Source: Trebonia sp035571275 (GTDB lineage: Bacteria > Actinomycetota > Actinomycetes > Streptosporangiales > Streptosporangiaceae). From it: 64,000 nucleotides of DNA. The position numbers and the translations under genes are program-made. Under the pieces are notes generated by a model. That model saw nothing but the letters and a program-made list of their open reading frames with translations, ran no database searches and was not told the origin of the DNA. Shown piece after piece: positions 24,085 to 31,125 of the stretch; positions within the stretch are counted from its first letter, which is position 1; every line of letters begins with the position of its first letter. Location: assembly GCA_035571275.1 (NCBI GenBank), contig DATMKQ010000163.1, forward strand, positions 1 through 64,000, in the 5' to 3' direction.

Positions 24085-24906
24085 ATGAGCGGGCTGCCAG
24101 ACCTGCGCGGGAAGGTGGCCGTCGTCACCGGCGGCGCCTCAGGGATCGGCAAGGGCATCGCGACCAGGCTCGTCGCAGAAGGCATGCGCGTGGTCGTCGC
24201 CGACATCGAAGAGGACGTGCTGCGCCAGACCGCCGCCGAGCTCGGCGCGATTCCGCTCGCCGTCGACGTCAGCGACGTCGACAGCGTGCGGGCGCTGGCG
24301 AAAGACGCGACAAGCCGGTTCGGGACCGTGCACGTGGTCTGCAACAACGCCGGCATCGGGCCGCTGGCGCCGATCGCCGACCTGACGATGGACGACTGGC
24401 ACTGGATCATCGGCGTGAACCTGTACGGGGTGATCCATGGCGTGCAGACGTTCCTGCCGATCCTGTCGGCCAACCCGGACGGCGGGCACATCGTGAACAC
24501 CGCGTCGATGGCGGGGCTGGTCGCTCCGCCGCGGCTGGGCGCCTACTCGGTCACCAAGTACGGGGTGGTTGCGCTCACCGAGGTGCTCGCCGCCGAACTC
24601 GAGGCCGCCGGTTCCGCGGTGGGCGCGAGCGTGCTGTGCCCTGGGACGGTGCGGACCAACATCGGGACGAGCTCACGCAATCGGCCCGGGCACCTGCCCG
24701 ACGCCGGGCTTACCGACGTCGACATCTCCCTGGACGAGAACCCGGTCCACCGATGGATCACACCGGAGGACGCGGGTGCCGTGGTCGTCAGGGCGATCAA
24801 GCGCGGCGACCTGTACGCGCTGACCCATCCGGACTGGTACCCAATGGTCCGGCAGCGCCACGAGTCGATCGCTGCCGCATTCCGCAGAGAGGAGCATCAG
24901 CCATGA
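24085..24906 (+). CDS. SDR-family NAD(P)-dependent oxidoreductase
   Basis: 273-aa classical short-chain dehydrogenase. It carries the cofactor motif TGGASGIGKG, NNAG, the catalytic Ser in NTASMAG and YSVTK. Asp in VVADIEED after beta-2 favours NAD(H). A long insertion after PGTVRTNIG (GHLPDAGLTDVD) forms the substrate loop. First gene of a five-gene operon; its stop overlaps the E1-alpha start (ATGA). It may oxidise a hydroxy acid or alcohol to the keto substrate of the E1 enzyme (inference from order). Confidence 0.9.
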   Translation: MSGLPDLRGKVAVVTGGASGIGKGIATRLVAEGMRVVVADIEEDVLRQTAAELGAIPLAVDVSDVDSVRALAKDATSRFGTVHVVCNNAGIGPLAPIADLTMDDWHWIIGVNLYGVIHGVQTFLPILSANPDGGHIVNTASMAGLVAPPRLGAYSVTKYGVVALTEVLAAELEAAGSAVGASVLCPGTVRTNIGTSSRNRPGHLPDAGLTDVDISLDENPVHRWITPEDAGAVVVRAIKRGDLYALTHPDWYPMVRQRHESIAAAFRREEHQP

Positions 24907-25934
24907 CAACGACAGGGACCGACGAGATGAGGGGGAGTCATCCGGCGGCTGAGCCGACCGCGGCGCAGGCGCTGCGGCTCTATGAGTCGATGGTGCTTAT
25001 CCGCCGCGTCGAGGAGCGGCTGCGTGACGACAGCGCGGCGGGCAAACTGCCCGGCGCCGTGCACCTCTACATCGGCGAGGAGGCGATCGCGGCCGGGGTG
25101 TGCGAGCACCTGAGTGCTCGCGACTACGCGACGTCGACCCACCGCGGCCACGGCCACTTCCTCGCCAAGGGCGGTGACGTGCGGGCGATGATGGCCGAGA
25201 TCTGGGCCAAACGCGAGGGCATCTGCCAGGGCATGGGCGGGTCGATGCACGTCGCCGACATCTCCAAGGGGATCCTCGGCGCGAACGGGATCGTCGGCGC
25301 GGGGCTGTCGATCGCCACGGGTGCGGCCTTCGGCGCGCAGCTGGACGGGGACGGCAAGGTGTCGGTCTGCTTTTTCGGCGACGGCGCCTCGAACCAGGGC
25401 GCGCTCATGGAGTGCGTGAACGTGTCGACGCTCTGGCGGCTCCCCGTCGTGTTCGTCTGCGAGAACAACGGGTTCTCCGAGTTCACGCCGGCGGCCGAGG
25501 TGACGGCGGGCCGCATCGCGGACCGGGCGCGGGCCTTCTCGATGCCGGTCGCCGAGGTCGACGGGAACGACGTGACCGACGTCTGGCGGGCGGCCGGGGA
25601 GGCGATCGATCGTGCCCGTGAGGGCGGCGGGCCGTCGTTCATCGAGGCGCGCACCTACCGCATTCAAGGCCACTTCGAGGCGGAATCGTTCGTGCTCGGC
25701 AGCGGGAGGTACCGGGACCCCGCAGAGATCGAGGCGTGGCGAGAGCGGGATCCGATCGTCAGGTTCCGTTCCGCGCTCACGTCGTCGGGGGCGGCCACCG
25801 CGGCGGACCTCGACCGCGTCGAGGCCGCGGTGCTCGAGCAGGTGGCCGAAGCCGTCGCGTACGCGGAGGCGGGCCAGCCCGCCGACCCGGAGCTAGCCGA
25901 AACGCTCATGTTCGCACCGGAAAGTGAGGCCTGA
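24903..25934 (+). CDS. Thiamine-diphosphate-dependent 2-oxoacid (acetoin/pyruvate-type) dehydrogenase E1 alpha
   Basis: 343 aa. The ThDP/Mg motif GDGASNQGALMECVNVSTLW with CENNGFSE lies near residues 160-195. MGGSMHVADISKGILGANGI and GHGHFLAKGGD match acetoin dehydrogenase and branched-chain E1 alpha. ATG 24903 overlaps the SDR stop. It decarboxylates or cleaves a keto substrate and passes the acyl unit to a lipoyl group with E1 beta. Residues 270-290 carry the conserved YRIQGHFE. Substrate specificity cannot be read; TPP-dependent acetoin-type enzymes are closest by pattern. Confidence 0.9.
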   Translation: MTTTGTDEMRGSHPAAEPTAAQALRLYESMVLIRRVEERLRDDSAAGKLPGAVHLYIGEEAIAAGVCEHLSARDYATSTHRGHGHFLAKGGDVRAMMAEIWAKREGICQGMGGSMHVADISKGILGANGIVGAGLSIATGAAFGAQLDGDGKVSVCFFGDGASNQGALMECVNVSTLWRLPVVFVCENNGFSEFTPAAEVTAGRIADRARAFSMPVAEVDGNDVTDVWRAAGEAIDRAREGGGPSFIEARTYRIQGHFEAESFVLGSGRYRDPAEIEAWRERDPIVRFRSALTSSGAATAADLDRVEAAVLEQVAEAVAYAEAGQPADPELAETLMFAPESEA

Positions 25935-25937
25935 ACC

Positions 25938-26939
25938 ATGGCTCGTGTCCGTCTCATCCAGGCCATCCACGACGCCGTCGTCGAGGAGATGGCGCGCGAC
26001 CCGAAGGTCATCGTCTACGGCGAAGACGTCGAGCTCTCGATCGTCGGCGACCTGCGCGGTGTCTACGAGCAGTTCGGGCGTGAGCGCATCCGCAACACCC
26101 CGATCTGCGAGACGACCCTCACCGGGATGGCGGTAGGCCTCGCGTCGGCCGGCTACCACGTGGTGGTGCAGATGATGTTCTCGAACTTCATGTTCACCGG
26201 CATGGACGCGATCGGGAACCAGATGTCCAAGCTGCGGCTCATGACCGGCGGCCAGATGGAGCTCCCGATCACGATCATCGCCACCGTCGGCGGGGGCTCC
26301 GCCAACGCGGCGCAGCACTCCGACACCCCGTACGCCATGCTGATGAACCTCGGCGGGCTTAACGTCGCGGTCCCGGCCACCTCCGCCGACGCTAAGGGCC
26401 TGGTGAAGACGGCGATCCGGAGCAAGAACCCGTGCTTTATCCTCGAGCCGAACGGTCGCGGCGGCGAGCTGGGCGAGGTGCCGGACGGCGAGCACCTGGT
26501 CCCGTTCGGGAAGGCCGCCGTGCGCCGGGAAGGCGACGCCGTCACCGTCGTGGCCATCGGCAGGATGCTGAAGCCGGCGCTGGCCGCGGCCGAGACGCTG
26601 GCGAAAGAGGGGCTGAGCGTTGAGCTCATCGACCCGCGCACCCTCGTGCCCTTCGACTCGGCGAGCGTGCTCGCCTCGGTTCGGAAGACCGGCCACCTGG
26701 TCGTGGTGGACGAGGCCCGCGAGTGCTGCTCGGCGGCGAGCCAGATCGCCGCAGTGGTGGCCGAGCACGGCTTCGACCTGCTACGGGGCCCGATCCGCCG
26801 GGTCACCACGCCGAACGTCGCCATCCCCTACGCCCCGAACGCCGAGGCGCACGTGATCCCGGGCGAGGCCCGCATCACCGCGGCCGTCCGCCAGTTGCTC
26901 GGCCGTACCGAGGAGAGCAGGCAGGGGGTGCCCGCATGA
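25938..26939 (+). CDS. 2-oxoacid (acetoin/pyruvate-type) dehydrogenase E1 beta
   Basis: 333 aa, 3 bp after E1 alpha. The pyrimidine-binding domain reads VIVYGEDVELSIVGDLRGVY, NTPICETTLTGMAVGLASAG and MTGGQMELPITIIATVGG. The C-terminal transketolase domain includes VELIDPRTLVPFDSASVLAS and VVVDEARECCSAASQIAA. It completes the alpha2beta2 E1 enzyme. Its stop overlaps the lipoyl-carrier start (ATGA), so stoichiometric expression is likely. Confidence 0.91.
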   Translation: MARVRLIQAIHDAVVEEMARDPKVIVYGEDVELSIVGDLRGVYEQFGRERIRNTPICETTLTGMAVGLASAGYHVVVQMMFSNFMFTGMDAIGNQMSKLRLMTGGQMELPITIIATVGGGSANAAQHSDTPYAMLMNLGGLNVAVPATSADAKGLVKTAIRSKNPCFILEPNGRGGELGEVPDGEHLVPFGKAAVRREGDAVTVVAIGRMLKPALAAAETLAKEGLSVELIDPRTLVPFDSASVLASVRKTGHLVVVDEARECCSAASQIAAVVAEHGFDLLRGPIRRVTTPNVAIPYAPNAEAHVIPGEARITAAVRQLLGRTEESRQGVPA

Positions 26940-27187
26940 GGGTGCGGGTCAAGCTGCCCAAGATCGGCATGACGATGGAGGAGGCCACGGTCGTCCGGTT
27001 CTGCAAGCAGCCGGGCGAGGCGTTCTCGAAGGGCGATCCCCTCTACGAGATCGAGACGGAGAAGATCAGCCAGGAGGTCGAGGCCACCGGCGACGGCGTC
27101 ATGGTCGAGCACTCCGTCCCCGAAGGCAGCGACGTCAGGGTCGGCGAGCCGGTATGCGTCGTCGAGACCGAGCAGGTCTCCGGATGA
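26936..27187 (+). CDS. Free-standing lipoyl (biotinyl-lipoyl) carrier protein
   Basis: 83 aa consisting of one lipoyl domain: VKLPKIGMTMEEATVVRFCK, EAFSKGDPLYEIETEKISQE, and a second hairpin repeat ending VGEPVCVVETE. The Lys in ETEKIS is the predicted lipoylation site (compare E-T-D-K in E2 proteins). There is no peripheral-subunit-binding or acyltransferase domain, unlike normal E2. It overlaps E1 beta and the following VOC gene by 4 bp each. It probably accepts the E1-generated acyl group and hands it to an enzyme encoded elsewhere. Confidence 0.88.
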   Translation: MRVRVKLPKIGMTMEEATVVRFCKQPGEAFSKGDPLYEIETEKISQEVEATGDGVMVEHSVPEGSDVRVGEPVCVVETEQVSG

Positions 27188-27693
27188 GCCCGATGGCAGC
27201 GCCGAGTCTCCCCGAGCTGTTCCACATCGGCTGGGTCGTCCGCGACTGCGCCGCCGCGCAGCAGGAGCTGAGCGCGCGGCTCGGCGCGGGCCCGTTCCTG
27301 AGCATGGGTGACGACTCGACCTTCGACCAGACGTTGGTGCACGGCAAACCCGTGCCGTTCTCGCTGAAGATCGCGTTCGGCCAGCTCGGCGGCGTGCTGC
27401 TCGAGCTGCTTCAGCCCCTGGACGACCGTTCCCCGCACGCGGAGTTCCTCGCCGAGCGCGGCGAGGGCATGCACCATCTGGCCTATGTGGTCGCGGACTT
27501 CGACGACCAGATCGCGGCGATCCGCGCGGCCGATCCGGCGGCGCAGCTGCTTGTAGACGGAACCGGGCCTGGAAACCCGTTCCGCTGGGTCTACGTGGAC
27601 GGTGGCAACGCACACGGGACGGTGATCGAGCTATGGGAGCGAACCCCCCAATCGGAAGCCCTCTACACCAGCGTCCTCGACCTGCTCCGCTAA
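27184..27693 (+). CDS. VOC family protein (methylmalonyl-CoA epimerase/glyoxalase_4 type)
   Basis: 169 aa. FHIGWVVRDCAAAQQELSAR opens the first module; GEGMHHLAYVVADFDDQIAA gives the metal-ligand His pair region, and HGTVIELWERT the closing Glu. The pattern is close to the epimerase-like glyoxalase_4 group. ATG 27184 overlaps the carrier stop. Its place at the end of the SDR-E1-lipoyl operon suggests it isomerises a pathway intermediate, possibly an alpha-hydroxyketone or an acyl-CoA (inference). Confidence 0.84.
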   Translation: MSPMAAPSLPELFHIGWVVRDCAAAQQELSARLGAGPFLSMGDDSTFDQTLVHGKPVPFSLKIAFGQLGGVLLELLQPLDDRSPHAEFLAERGEGMHHLAYVVADFDDQIAAIRAADPAAQLLVDGTGPGNPFRWVYVDGGNAHGTVIELWERTPQSEALYTSVLDLLR

Positions 27694-27833
27694 GGGCACG
27701 GTGGAGGAAAAGGCGAGTTTCTACGAACCAAGCCCGCCCGCCAGCTCACCGTCACGCCTGCTCCTGAACGCGAGCGCCGCCCCGTGGGCTCAGCAAGGTT
27801 GCACGGGACGGCGCCGCGGAGATTACCTGGCGG

Positions 27834-28418
27834 TCAGCCGTTGATCGTGCCGGCACCCGCCAGGATCGGGTCGACGCCCATGTAGACGATTCCCGTGCGC
27901 GAGCATGCCTCAAAACTGAACGCGACAGACGTGGCGAGGCGCTGGTCCGGCAGGTAGATGCGCAGCCCGACCGCGTGCACGGGATCGCACACGCGCTTCG
28001 TGAACGAGTACACATTGTGGATGGCGAGTATCGTGTGCGCGGTCGCGCCGGGCGCGAGGACCACCCGCCGTGCGCCGCTCAGGCTGCCCCAGCCCGCAGG
28101 TCGTCCGAGCTGCTGCCCGGTACTGCTGACCGCGGACACGCCGGGGTAGCCGAACAGGGAGCAGGTGTGCCCGCTGATGTTGGTGAACTCCAGCGGGTAG
28201 TAGACGGTGCCGGCAGCCCCGTCCCCCTCGTTGGCCGGGACCCAGGCGCCGACGTTGCCGTCCTGCCCGAAGGCGGCGGCGCACTGGGGGATGGCGGCCG
28301 CCGCGGGGGCGGCCGGTGATGAGGTTGCCGCGTAGGCGGCCGAGGAGATGGCTAGTCCGGCGACGGCTGCGACAGCAACCGCGATCAGCCGGGGGACGGT
28401 GGTGGGTTGGTACTTCAT
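27834..28418 (-). CDS. Secreted DUF4232-family protein
   Basis: 194 aa from ATG 28418. The signal peptide (LIAVAVAAVAGLAISSAAYA) is followed by an Ala/Pro-rich spacer. The DUF4232 beta-sandwich reads VYYPLEFTNISGHTCSLFGY, PGVSAVSSTGQQLGRPAGW and VVLAPGATAHTILAIHNVYS, with Cys residues likely in disulfides. Function of the domain is unknown; it is common in actinobacterial secretomes. The open frame continues upstream of the ATG without family character. Monocistronic. Confidence 0.82.
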   Translation of the reverse strand: MKYQPTTVPRLIAVAVAAVAGLAISSAAYAATSSPAAPAAAAIPQCAAAFGQDGNVGAWVPANEGDGAAGTVYYPLEFTNISGHTCSLFGYPGVSAVSSTGQQLGRPAGWGSLSGARRVVLAPGATAHTILAIHNVYSFTKRVCDPVHAVGLRIYLPDQRLATSVAFSFEACSRTGIVYMGVDPILAGAGTING

Positions 28419-28564
28419 GATGGTCCCCGTACTGCAATGGAGTCTCTTTATGTGGAACCCCTGTGCCCTTGAGACGTCGATGAGCAGCGTCCGGTTACGG
28501 GCAAAGAGATTGCTCGCGGTCACGGGGCACCAGTAAGAGACCTGGCAGCCTGACCGCCGATGCG

Positions 28565-29245
28565 TCATCCTGCTGAAATCGCGAGCACCGCGTTCAGGGC
28601 GCGCCTGACGGCCTGGCGGGATTCGTCGGTGTGGTCGAGCATGTCGAACGCGTGCTGACCGTTTGGCACGTCGATGATCTCGAGCTGCGCCCCGCAGCGG
28701 CCGGCGGCGGTGGTGAACGCTTCGACCGCGGCCGCGAGCGGCGGACGCTCGCGGCCGACCCGGGTCAGCACGATCGGCAGGTCACCGGCGGATGCGACCG
28801 TCTCGACCGGCCGGAATCTCGGATCAACCTCCCACCCCGGCAACGGGGCGAGCAGCGGATAGCTAGCCGCCACGCAGCGGAGCCACCCTGGCGGCCTGCG
28901 CAGCCAGTCGGCGAGGAGCAAACCGCCGCCGGAGAAGAACCAGATCGCGACCCTGTCAGCGTCCACGCGCGGGTCGGCCCGCACCATCTCTACGGCCGCG
29001 GCCACCTCGTCGGCGGCAACCGGGTAGTCGGCCACGTCGTGCAGCCGGTGGTCAAGCGTGACGCCGACGGCGCCGCCTGCCGCTATCGCCGACCCGTATC
29101 CGCGGTAGACAGGCCAGTCCCGCGGAGTCGGCCGCAGGTCGGCCGGTATCGGGCCACCATGCACGAACACCACGGCAGGGCGCGGCCCGGAGGCACCGTC
29201 CGGCAGGTAAAGGTCAGCGATGCCATGGCGCTCCGCGACGCGTTC
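28565..29245 (-). pseudogene. Alpha/beta-hydrolase (dienelactone-hydrolase-like), 5' end defective
   Basis: From GTG 29173 the product (202 aa) reads MVFVHGGPIPADLRPTPRDW, then DADRVAIWFFSGGGLLLADW (nucleophile Ser, with Phe in place of the first Gly of GxSxG) and PNGQHAFDML (catalytic His). Conserved-looking coding (ERHGIADLYLPDGASGPRPA) extends upstream in frame to about 29245, but no ATG, GTG or TTG exists between there and an in-frame TGA. The first strands of the fold would therefore be lost, or the gene begins at a non-standard codon. The neighbouring promoter-proximal DNA gives no clue to regulation. Confidence 0.6.
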
Positions 29246-29719
29246 ATCCCCCGGCAGGACAAAACCTGTTTGAAAGCACGCTCACTCAGGTAGGCGCCGT
29301 TTCGTCGGGAACCACCATCGCGCACATCGGCTAAAAACCTTGACCTTCAGAACGGAGGGTGGCGACTCTTTACCCCGGCCAGCCGACTCTGAGCAGGTCG
29401 GCGGCCCGAGGACGACGACATGATTTGTGGCTGATGTTTTTAGTGGGGCAAGAGTTAATCTTTGCCGCATCGAGTGCCGACGCGGAAGTTTGCCTTGCCG
29501 GGCCACGCGAAGCCCGGGACAATCCCGGACTAGCTGCCTAAACTGTTTTTCGCTTCCCAGGAAACAGGCCAGCACACATTCTGCCGTGGAGCCTTGCGCA
29601 CGATGTTTACTTGGAAGTAACGTACTCGCCAGTAGCTAAGGAGAAGGGAACCCCACCCCGTCCAAGCGAGAGGCTGATCGCCGGGAATCGATCGGCCGGA
29701 GTACCCGAGGAGACTCACT
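29246..29719 (+). other. Intergenic leader of the secreted-protein/mce locus
   Basis: About 470 bp without a gene, less GC-rich than the flanks. It carries two tandem inverted repeats (29607-29634) and a long leader to the secreted-protein gene at 29720. No other structure is convincing. Confidence 0.55.
29607..29634. promoter_or_regulatory. Tandem operators TACT-N4-AGTA
   Basis: TTACTT-GG-AAGTAA (29607-29620) and TACT-CGCC-AGTA (29623-29634) share the frame TACTnGnnAGTA, with starts 15 bp apart. This form is common for TetR-type lipid/fatty-acid regulators in actinobacteria (inference). They lie 86-113 bp before the first secreted-protein gene. Confidence 0.5.
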
Positions 29720-30376
29720 ATGACGATGACGTGGAAGTGGAAACGAGCAGGCAGTGGCCTTATCGCCGGTGCCGCCGCAGCCCTCATGATCGGCGCGAGC
29801 GTGGCGCCCGCCCTGGCCGCGACCCCCACCTGGACCGTTAAGCCTGGTGGGAACATCAGCGCGAAATCGGGGACCACGGTTCTCACGGACACCAAGACGC
29901 ACACAGTGCTTAAGTGTGCTTCCTCTAGCACCAAGGCCACCCTCAAGAAGGGCAAGAAGCTCTCCGGTGCGGGTATCGGCTCGATCACCTCCCTCAGCTT
30001 CACCAAGTGCACTGGTCCCTTCGGGCTCACATTCACCGTTAAGAGCAGTGCAAGCACGAAGAAGCCCTGGAAACTGAACGCGGTGTCTTATAACAGGAAG
30101 ACCGGGGTCACGTCAGGGACGATCACCGGTATCCACGCCACGCTGTCCGGGACGGGTTGCTCGGCCGTCGTCGACGGCTCCAGCGCCGCCAAAGACAACG
30201 GATCGGTCAAGGTCACCTACACCAATAAGACGCACAGGCTTGCCGTCCAAGCCGCCGGCGGAACCCTGCACATCTACGACGTGAAGGGCTGCCTCGGGTT
30301 GATCGGGAACGGCCAGGCGTCAACGTTCACCGGGACCTACGTCGTCAGCCCGGGACAGACCATAACCAGCCCGTGA
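29720..30376 (+). CDS. Secreted protein of unknown function
   Basis: 218 aa. The signal peptide ends near ASVAPALAA (about residue 34). The mature part is rich in Thr, Gly, Lys and short beta-strand-like segments with four Cys (KCASSS, TKCTGPFGLTF, GTGCSAVV, VKGCLGLIG). No catalytic motif or named domain is recognised. ATG 29720 follows a GAGGAG site. It is first in a run of three secreted-protein genes that leads into the mce operon, so a role at the cell surface in lipid uptake is possible but unproven. Confidence 0.75.
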   Translation: MTMTWKWKRAGSGLIAGAAAALMIGASVAPALAATPTWTVKPGGNISAKSGTTVLTDTKTHTVLKCASSSTKATLKKGKKLSGAGIGSITSLSFTKCTGPFGLTFTVKSSASTKKPWKLNAVSYNRKTGVTSGTITGIHATLSGTGCSAVVDGSSAAKDNGSVKVTYTNKTHRLAVQAAGGTLHIYDVKGCLGLIGNGQASTFTGTYVVSPGQTITSP

Positions 30377-30403
30377 CGGCCTGAGGATCGTTCGCACGCA
30401 GCG

Positions 30404-30440
30404 ACTGGCGGCTGCCCGGCAGTCCCGGGCAGCCGCCAGT
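30404..30440 (+). terminator. Strong intercistronic hairpin
   Basis: A 16-bp perfect stem (30404-30419 with 30425-30440) closes a 5-nt loop, followed by TATCTTG. It lies between two secreted-protein genes, 20 bp before the second start codon. It probably terminates or attenuates transcription, or stabilises the upstream mRNA end. Confidence 0.65.
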
Positions 30441-30459
30441 TATCTTGCAAGGAGATGCC

Positions 30460-31104
30460 ATGCACAGGCTTATGCGGTCGCGCTATGCCCGCTCCCTGAC
30501 CGTCCCGGCCGCCGTCGGCCTGGTGGCCGCTACGGCGGTCGCCGCCAGCGCGACAGCCGCGTCGGCAGGCACCAGCCTCACCATCGTTTACCCGGTGCAC
30601 GGAAGCACCCACCTGAAGGCACCCAACGCCACTGTCGCTCTTGGCCCGGGCACGCTCCGGTCCACCGTGAACCTCGGCAACGGCAAGCTGACCGCCAGCC
30701 TGACCCTGCCCACGGCGACGGTCTCCTTCAAGGAGTTCGGACTGATCCCGGTGAGCGGGAAGACCGAGTTCCTCCAGGACGGCGCGACAACAGGAAAGAT
30801 CGACCTCAACAACGGGGCCGTCACGACGACGTCCCATATCACTTTGAGGATCGTCAGCATGAGCCTGGCGGGCGTGCCGCTCCCGGTCGGCAGCAAGTGT
30901 GAGAGCGCCACACCGGCGGCGATCACGCTGAAAAGCCAGCCGGGCTTCAGCGTGGTCTCTGGCGGCAAGCTGACCGGCACGTACACGGTGCCGCCGTTCG
31001 CCCACTGCGGGCCCCTTGGGCTACTCACTCCGGTCATCAACACGTCGATAACCGGGCCGGGCAATACGATCACCTTCACCTTGAGCGCTGGCAAGGCAGT
31101 CTGA
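30460..31104 (+). CDS. Secreted protein related to the C-terminal domain of its neighbour
   Basis: 214 aa from ATG 30460 (AAGGAG upstream). Signal peptide to about ATAASA (residue 36). The mature domain includes SLTIVYPVHGSTHLKAPNAT, TVSFKEFGLIPVSGKTEF and VPPFAHCGPLGLLTPVINTS. The last 100 residues align by eye with the C-terminal domain of the next gene (LRI..MSLAGVPLPVGSKCE versus LRIYDVKVNGKPLNVGPDCE; P-F-AHCG versus PAFSHCG). Two Cys may form a disulfide. Function unknown; associated with the mce locus by position. Confidence 0.78.
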   Translation: MHRLMRSRYARSLTVPAAVGLVAATAVAASATAASAGTSLTIVYPVHGSTHLKAPNATVALGPGTLRSTVNLGNGKLTASLTLPTATVSFKEFGLIPVSGKTEFLQDGATTGKIDLNNGAVTTTSHITLRIVSMSLAGVPLPVGSKCESATPAAITLKSQPGFSVVSGGKLTGTYTVPPFAHCGPLGLLTPVINTSITGPGNTITFTLSAGKAV

Positions 31105-31125
31105 CCGTATCCGGGCTGACGGAGC

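Noticed and set aside
24078..24902. Extension of E1 alpha upstream to give a 618-aa protein
   Set aside because: The extra sequence is the SDR gene in a wrong frame; ATG 24903 is coupled to the SDR stop.
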